Shown piece after piece: positions 58,801-64,000 of a DNA stretch of 64,000 nt (its first letter is position 1; each line of letters opens with the position of its first letter). Under the pieces are notes generated by a model. The model saw only the letters and a list, made by a program, of their open reading frames with translations, searched no databases and was not told where the DNA came from. Source of the stretch: Nematostella vectensis (lineage: Eukaryota; Cnidaria; Anthozoa; Actiniaria; Edwardsiidae); the NCBI RefSeq assembly GCF_932526225.1, contig NC_064034.1, positions 19,032,927-19,096,926 on the forward strand, written 5' to 3'. A program made the translations under genes and the position numbers.

Positions 58801-61800
58801 ACACGCAAACGCAAACCTATAAAAACTTCTGCTTAGCGTTAGAAAATATTTGCCTGGCAATGCTCGATTCATGTTTGGGGCACATAAGGAAAGAGATCTT
58901 GGTGCCGCATAATATCCAGATATCTTATAAGACATCTGTTGCTGATTGAATAAAAATGTATTTAAGAGACGCTTGAATACTAACGAAAGGGTTACGTTAG
59001 TGACCTCACCTGTTATCGATCTATTCCCTCTCTGATTGGGGTCCCACAAAACTTTACGAAGCGAATTTGGGAAAGATTATACCATGCTTAAAATGAAATG
59101 GTAGCTTTAGATTAGAGTTTGGAGGATTTTTCGTGCGACCAGGCTATTCATTGTCCACGGAAATCGGTTGTCAACTAAATATATGATATCGAAATCAAAG
59201 AATTTGAATTGTTGTGTAGACTATGCATTTGACTAAGAACTAATATGTTAATGCGGTATTCGCATTCTTGCCCTTAATCTACATGCTTATATTCCCGCAA
59301 GAATGATTCCGGAGGATCAGCTAAAACCTGAACATGGAGGCTTGGTACATTCCCCATCAAGGTGTTTACCATTCTAAAAAACCTGTGAAAGGAGTGGTGT
59401 TCGGCTGCCGAACCAAGTTCGACAAACTTCTACAAGGACCCTGACCGGTACCGTGAAAAGGTTAGAAAACAGCCTGTTGCATTCATCGGAGATGTAGAAG
59501 CTATGTTTTATCAAGTCCACGTCTTTGTACCACACAAAAGCTTCTTGAGATTTTTCTGGTGGCCATACAGTAATCTCACCCAAGACTGTGAATGTACACT
59601 GATTTGGTACAGTAATCATCGCCAAGCTGCTCCAACTATTGTTTAAGACGCTGTGCAAATGATTTTGGGTGGTAGATGAGAGATCACCGGACGTCCTAAA
59701 GAAAAACCTCTTCTTTCATGTGAATTCCATGTGAATGAATGCCTGAGGTAGGATACGCAGAACAAGAGACGATAGCTCGGATCCGCGACGTAGGAAACTC
59801 TGTGTGCCAGAGAAGGATTTCGGGTTACAAAGTTCACTTGCAACAGAAGGGGTGTTTTAGAGACCATACCGAAAGAAGAGCGAGCAAAGGAAGTCAAGTC
59901 ATTGGACCACGGATACCTTACCAGTTGAAAAGGCTCTTAGCGTATATTGGTCAGTAGAAAACGACAAGCTTGGGTTTTGCATCACCCTAAAAGACAAACC
60001 GTTGACACGACGAGCCATCCTGTCTACATTGAGCTCCGTCTACGACCCGCTGGGTATTGCCGCACCAGTCCTCCTTCCGGGTAAGAAGATCTAGCAAGAA
60101 CTTTGTAAAGAGAACCTTGGATGGGACGATGAAGTGTCTGATGTCTATCGTGTTCGCTGGGAGAGGTGGAGGCTCAACCTAAGGTTACTGAAAGAAGTTT
60201 TCAATTGATCGTTACCTCAAGCCGCAAAACTTTGGACGGGTAGTGGTACGAGAGATCAATAATTTCTCAGACGTAGGTTCGCCTGGTTAAGGATAAGTAT
60301 CAAACCTTGGGCAAATCAATGACAAAGGAGACATTGTGCATTTCTGATCGGCAAAAAAAGATGAGTACCCATCAAGATCGTCACCATTCCCCGTTTAGAC
60401 CTAACAGCAGCCGTCACATGGGATTGGATCACAGTTGACCAAAGATCTTCAAGCCCCTGTCCACAAGGTACATCACTGGACGTACAGGCGTCGAGGAAAG
60501 GCGTGTTTCTATCTTCGTGAGCAATAAAGTGAGACTATCAGAGATCACAGCGAAGCCAATCATTGAATATACGTTAGCAGCAAAAACAACCCTGCAGATA
60601 TCGCCTCTCGTGGACTCGACGCAGAGCGTTTTTTTCACATCAAGCAACTGAATCAAGGGACCATAATTCTTACAGACAAGCGTCTGTCTGGCCTGATAAC
60701 CCACTAAAAAAAGCTGACAATGAAGATGAGTCACCACTGACAGCGATCTACGTAAATGTGCAAGCACCGACAGCTGAATGCAAGAGAGATATGATTCGAC
60801 GCTTCGAAAAGATAGCTAACTGGTACAAACTGAAAGCCGCCATCGCAAGGATTAAAGATCTGCCTCCAAACCACACAAGAGCAGAGAGGAATTCTTAATC
60901 CCAGTTACTGCCGCGTAACAGCGACAACGATACGGTTATTCGTACAGTAAACAATAAACGTTACATAACTTATCTCTAGTTTTTATTAGCATAGAGAATG
61001 TGAATTACAGAAACTAGTTGATAGTTTCTGTAATTCACATTCGCCCTTTTGTACTAGTCATCTGATACGGTTCACCGGCTACCGTTCACGAGAACGTTTA
61101 CAGTACACCGCTTTAAGGTTTCACATTGTTTCTATTAGTTTCAGTCTATTTATTTCGTTAATGCTGTAATGTTAATACTGTCACCCGCTTCTAAAAGCGT
61201 ACCATGGGATTTTTGAACCGCGCTATTTTTAGCCAAAATATAAAGCGGGTAGGGAAAAATGTGGAACTACCTATAACCGCTCCTGATTTAAAGGTTTTAA
61301 AGGCTTTAATATCTCCTGCAACCTTGATTTAACAACAAAAAATATTCTGACAAATAAGTAAACATTTACCGTGCAATTTCCTCGAGGTAAAGGTAGTTTA
61401 AAACATTTCAGTCACTTGCCTTAATTAGCCGAAGTCACTTGCCTTAATTAGCCGAAGTCACTTGCCTTAATTAGCCGAAGTCACTTGCCTTAATTAGCCG
61501 GAGTCACTTGCCTTAATTAGCCGAAGACACTCTGTATTAAGCGGATGCGTAAAATGACGGCGTGATTGGCCTTCTTTAATAATCACACAGTTCAACTCAC
61601 CTTATACGGTATAACTCCTGCTACCCACGCCTTTCCAGTGAATCTTAGAAGAGAGCCAAACTCTACAAGCTGCACGGGTTTTAGAGACTTGACAACATCA
61701 ACATTGACAAGCACTTCACCGCCACCCTTAGGGAAATAGCCCCTAGAAAAGGAGAAAGTCAACAATTTCGATATCGACATCCTCAGCCGCTTCAATGCTA

Positions 61801-62762
61801 ATGTTTACATCTGAAATAATGTGAGTTTTGGGAAACTTGCTCCAATTCACGAATTCATTTGATTTTTATTAGTACATAATAGCTACTGAACTATTTTTTT
61901 AAATCAGATGGTGAAGATGGATGGATTATTTGCGTGATTATGTTCGATGCCAAAACCACTTCTCAAATCACAATTTTTGTGATTTTGAGGCGATCGCAAG
62001 GATTCATATGGACTGCATTCCAGAAATTATTTATCGTCTTCAATTTACTCCTACACCCTCTTTTCAAGGCTTTCTGCAGCCTGCGAATTAGTTGCTGCTT
62101 TCTCTTTTAGTGCTGTTAAAATATTCGGTGTATATAACTGTGCAAGCCTAACATCCCTGTATTTTCGAAAAATCAAACTTCACACCTAGCTTTTGAAGCA
62201 TAACATTCATACCCCTGTACCTTCGAATAATGGTGCAATCAAACTTCACACCTAGCTTTTGAAGCATAACATTCATACCCCTGTACCTTCGAATAATGGT
62301 GCAATCAAACTTCACACCTAGCTTTTCAGCGGCTGGCTTGAACACCTTCATGGATCATAACACATAAAAACAATAAAAATTGAGTACAATTTGAAACGTT
62401 AAACAAAGCTGTACGAAGCAGTTTACTAATATAAACATAAAAAGGTCATGTCTTGTTAATCACGAGGAACATACTATGGAATTGTAAAAATCTAAAATCA
62501 AGAATACATCGCTTTGTTGTAAGGACCTTTTTGCACGATGCAGCCCACTACATTGGTCCCCTTCGCTAAGTGCCTGCATTAATTTTGGAAATCAGGGTTT
62601 CTATTCCTACTGTGCTATGATTTGCGTATAAGCAATACCTGAGTCATATAATCAATAGGTGGAGCCATTTCTGCATCAGTGCCTCCCTTCAAAATCAGTT
62701 GTGATGCAGATGGAGCATAGAGGAGGCAAGGCAAAGCAACTTGCATCAGAAGGCATATACTC
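55852..62762 (-). CDS. RTCA: RNA 3'-terminal phosphate cyclase, 3' part (5' exons off the right edge)
   Basis: Eight exons in phase: 62762-62639, 62345-62287, 61742-61601, 58200-58076, 57353-57295, 57218-57124, 56495-56391, 55944-55852, giving 266 residues. Human RTCA has 366, so about 100 N-terminal residues are missing. I see no further exon up to 64000. Blocks matching the family: [85 protein letters not shown] (its His is the expected adenylated nucleophile) and the end [14 protein letters not shown]. The nuclear enzyme uses ATP to turn RNA 3'-phosphates into 2',3'-cyclic phosphates via a His-AMP intermediate. The second exon listed carries a 66 bp tandem duplication over its donor. The 3.4 kb intron (61600-58201) holds a nested ORF and a dead retroelement. 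Confidence 0.92.
58515..58949 (+). CDS. Small secreted protein of unknown family, nested in an RTCA intron
   Basis: An intron-free ORF of 144 residues from the ATG at 58515. It opens with a strong signal peptide ([20 protein letters not shown]), has several Cys spread through the mature part ([40 protein letters not shown]), and no membrane span after the leader. AATAAA overlaps the stop, which favours a genuine transcript. I do not recognise the family. It lies antisense to RTCA, 1 kb from the retroelement remnant, so it could be carried or recently captured sequence. It could also be one exon of a larger gene. Confidence 0.5.
   Translation: MLIVLLFLICTCSEVKKTLSILFFMDVDHMVYIKTCGHNTSCHEVLVFKSITSDQFPLCLKVRDSGANMFAKCLKIFVEAEDSLDHETVKIEIPDDTQTQTYKNFCLALENICLAMLDSCLGHIRKEILVPHNIQISYKTSVAD
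59270..60900 (+). mobile_element. Degenerate BEL/Pao LTR-retrotransposon remnant
   Basis: Fragments of a Pao-type polyprotein can be read across all three frames with many stops and internal deletions. They include an RT start ([14 protein letters not shown]), [12 protein letters not shown] with FLRFFWWPY, the linker [16 protein letters not shown] with [12 protein letters not shown], then [16 protein letters not shown] from the RNase H/integrase side. No LTRs are evident and no open frame is long enough to function. It lies antisense in an RTCA intron. Confidence 0.8.
60996..61042. repeat. Perfect 21 bp hairpin with 5 nt loop
   Basis: GAATGTGAATTACAGAAACTA at 60996-61016 is followed by the loop GTTGA and its exact reverse complement at 61022-61042. 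It lies just downstream of the retroelement remnant, in an RTCA intron. Confidence 0.9.
61409..61527. repeat. 23 bp minisatellite in an RTCA intron
   Basis: AGTCACTTGCCTTAATTAGC plus CGA repeats about five times in direct tandem with almost no variation and no spacers. Confidence 0.92.
62155..62345 (-). repeat. 66 bp tandem duplication spanning an RTCA exon donor
   Basis: Read on the minus strand, the unit AAGCTAGGTGTGAAGTTTGA ... ATTCGAAG|GTACAGG ... ATGAATGTTATGCTTC occurs twice nearly identically and a third time in diverged form. Both good copies carry the same donor, at 62286/62285 and 62220/62219. The unit length is a multiple of three and the frame is open through it. Confidence 0.9.
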
Positions 62763-64000
62763 CTAGAAAACAGAAAATTGCTATCAAAGTTATCCCTTAT
62801 CAAACTTGAGTTTCAGTTTTTATATTAATTTGTAAGAAACTATCTGTTAACCAGATCTCTGCAAGAAACATTTTTTCAAAGGGAATGCTACCTTAAAAAT
62901 ACCTTACAGTTGATTAGAAGAAATGTTCTGAAGATGAAAAACTTAACTGAAGAAACGCCATTATACGCTAGATAAGGATTTAAAAGAAACAGAGACTAAC
63001 AATGTTGAGCTCCCCTCTAGAGAGGAGACAATTAACTTATAAGTTATCTATGAAACGGTTTTCAGTAAAACTTTCGTTTATCAAACTATTTTGTTAAACT
63101 ACTGTTATTCAAAGTTTTGAAGGGGAATTCTGAACAATCTACCAAGACTGTGTAACTTTTGTTGAGTGAAGATCCGTCCTAGTACAGAATTTAAAGTCAA
63201 ACGTTCAATAGAAGGCAACACATGAAGATGCACGAGGTTTTCGGCCCGGAAGGGGAAGTGGAGCAACACAACAACGTTCATTCAGAAACCATCAACAAGA
63301 AGAAGAGGGAAGCACACCAAAGTGATTTACCGTCGAGTTCAAGAAGCAATCCCTTTACTTCCTAGATTCTCTAAAAAAAATCGAAGAATAGATGGCAAAA
63401 GGTTGCTGATACCAAGAATGCACAAGTCACTTGTATTGAAACTATCCGAAAACAAACAAATGCAAGCAGTGCGAGAGCTGCAAGACGGAGAAGCCAGATG
63501 GTAAAGTATCCCTTGACTTGGTTTCTGAGTATTTCATCAGCCTCATATCAGACATATCTTTTATGGCGACCCGACGTATCTGATATTGCTGTCACCCCGC
63601 TTGATATCCACATAAAGCTTTTTGGTACCGAGGAAGAAGCTTATATATCCTGTGGCAAGACTGGTGGCCCCGATAACATCAAAAAAATCTTTTAAAAAGA
63701 GCTAGCTCCTGTCATCTGCGACGCATCTACATCGCTTCTTTCCGCCACACTTTTCAAATCGTCTACATCGCTTCTGTCCCAACACTTCTGAAAACGTTCG
63801 CGGTTTGTCACTTTTACCATAGAAAGAGTAATGTCGAATATATAAGTTTGATATAAATCACTTGCCGTTTACGGTAAATCAACATCACATGGTCTCGTAT
63901 ACATCTTACATCTCGCTGTCAAGGCCTAGTTACAGAGGTCATAGCAGCGTTAGACTATTTTCTGCGGATTTCCGAAAGTGTTCGATTTGATAGACCATCT
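62763..64000. other. RTCA intron or upstream region with unassigned plus-strand ORF pieces
   Basis: No RTCA exon is visible on the minus strand. On the plus strand, two frames at about 63222-63504 (containing RRVQEAIPLLPRFSKKNRR) and 63498-63695 (containing LLWRPDVSDIAVTPLDI) look faintly coding and overlap at 63498, as if one reading frame were broken by a frameshift. I cannot assign a family; a decayed transposon or processed pseudogene is possible. Confidence 0.3.

Noticed and set aside
61409-61527. CRISPR-like direct repeats
   Set aside because: Units are contiguous without spacers and lie in a eukaryotic intron: a minisatellite.

Overview
This is intron-rich, AT-rich animal nuclear DNA with GT-AG introns, AATAAA polyadenylation signals, many short inverted-repeat transposons and minisatellites. 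No bacterial or viral gene layout is visible. The gene repertoire (ciliary fritz/WDPCP, neurochondrin, TECR, RTCA, an RNF14-type ligase, a GABA-B-type receptor, plus secreted and membrane proteins I cannot match to vertebrate families) suggests an early-branching metazoan. An anthozoan cnidarian such as a sea anemone fits best. That assignment is inference. All exon models were built by hand from splice sites, reading phase and remembered family sequences.

Layout. 1.4-8.5 kb (+): a single-pass receptor with a Ser/Thr stalk made of tandemly duplicated exons and a cytoplasmic tail with about 13 YxxL/V motifs, some in ITAM spacing. 10.0-10.3 kb (-): a small costars-domain (ABRA-like) protein. 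11.1-13.4 kb (+): an RWD/RBR E3 ligase of the RNF14 type. 14.0-21.95 kb (-): WDPCP (fritz) in 22 exons, head to head with single-exon neurochondrin (NCDN, 22.2-24.3 kb, +) across a 248 bp shared promoter. 24.9-27.5 kb (-): a two-exon gene of unknown function. 28.0-33.1 kb (+): TECR, the last step of fatty-acid elongation, in 15 exons. 33.5-34.7 kb (-): a secreted two-EF-hand protein, with a decayed relative at 35.9-36.0 kb. 36-43 kb: no gene seen. 43.2-54.6 kb (+): a class C GPCR of the GABA-B type with an exceptional ~885-residue cytoplasmic tail. 55.9-62.8 kb (-): RTCA, running off the right edge, with a nested ORF and a dead BEL/Pao retroelement in one intron.

The genes do not form an operon or obvious pathway; this is ordinary metazoan gene order. 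Points of interest are the ITAM-like receptor, the GABA-B receptor tail (Cys cluster, paired coiled-coil modules, charged helix, three tau-like S-K/R-V/L repeats), and a recurring local pattern: short tandem duplications that straddle functional gene boundaries (an RTCA donor, a GABA-B acceptor, a WDPCP donor, the WDPCP stop codon, and the receptor stalk exons). GABA-B introns also carry at least five small inverted-repeat elements, and one other MITE-like family has a copy expanded internally into a 38 bp minisatellite.
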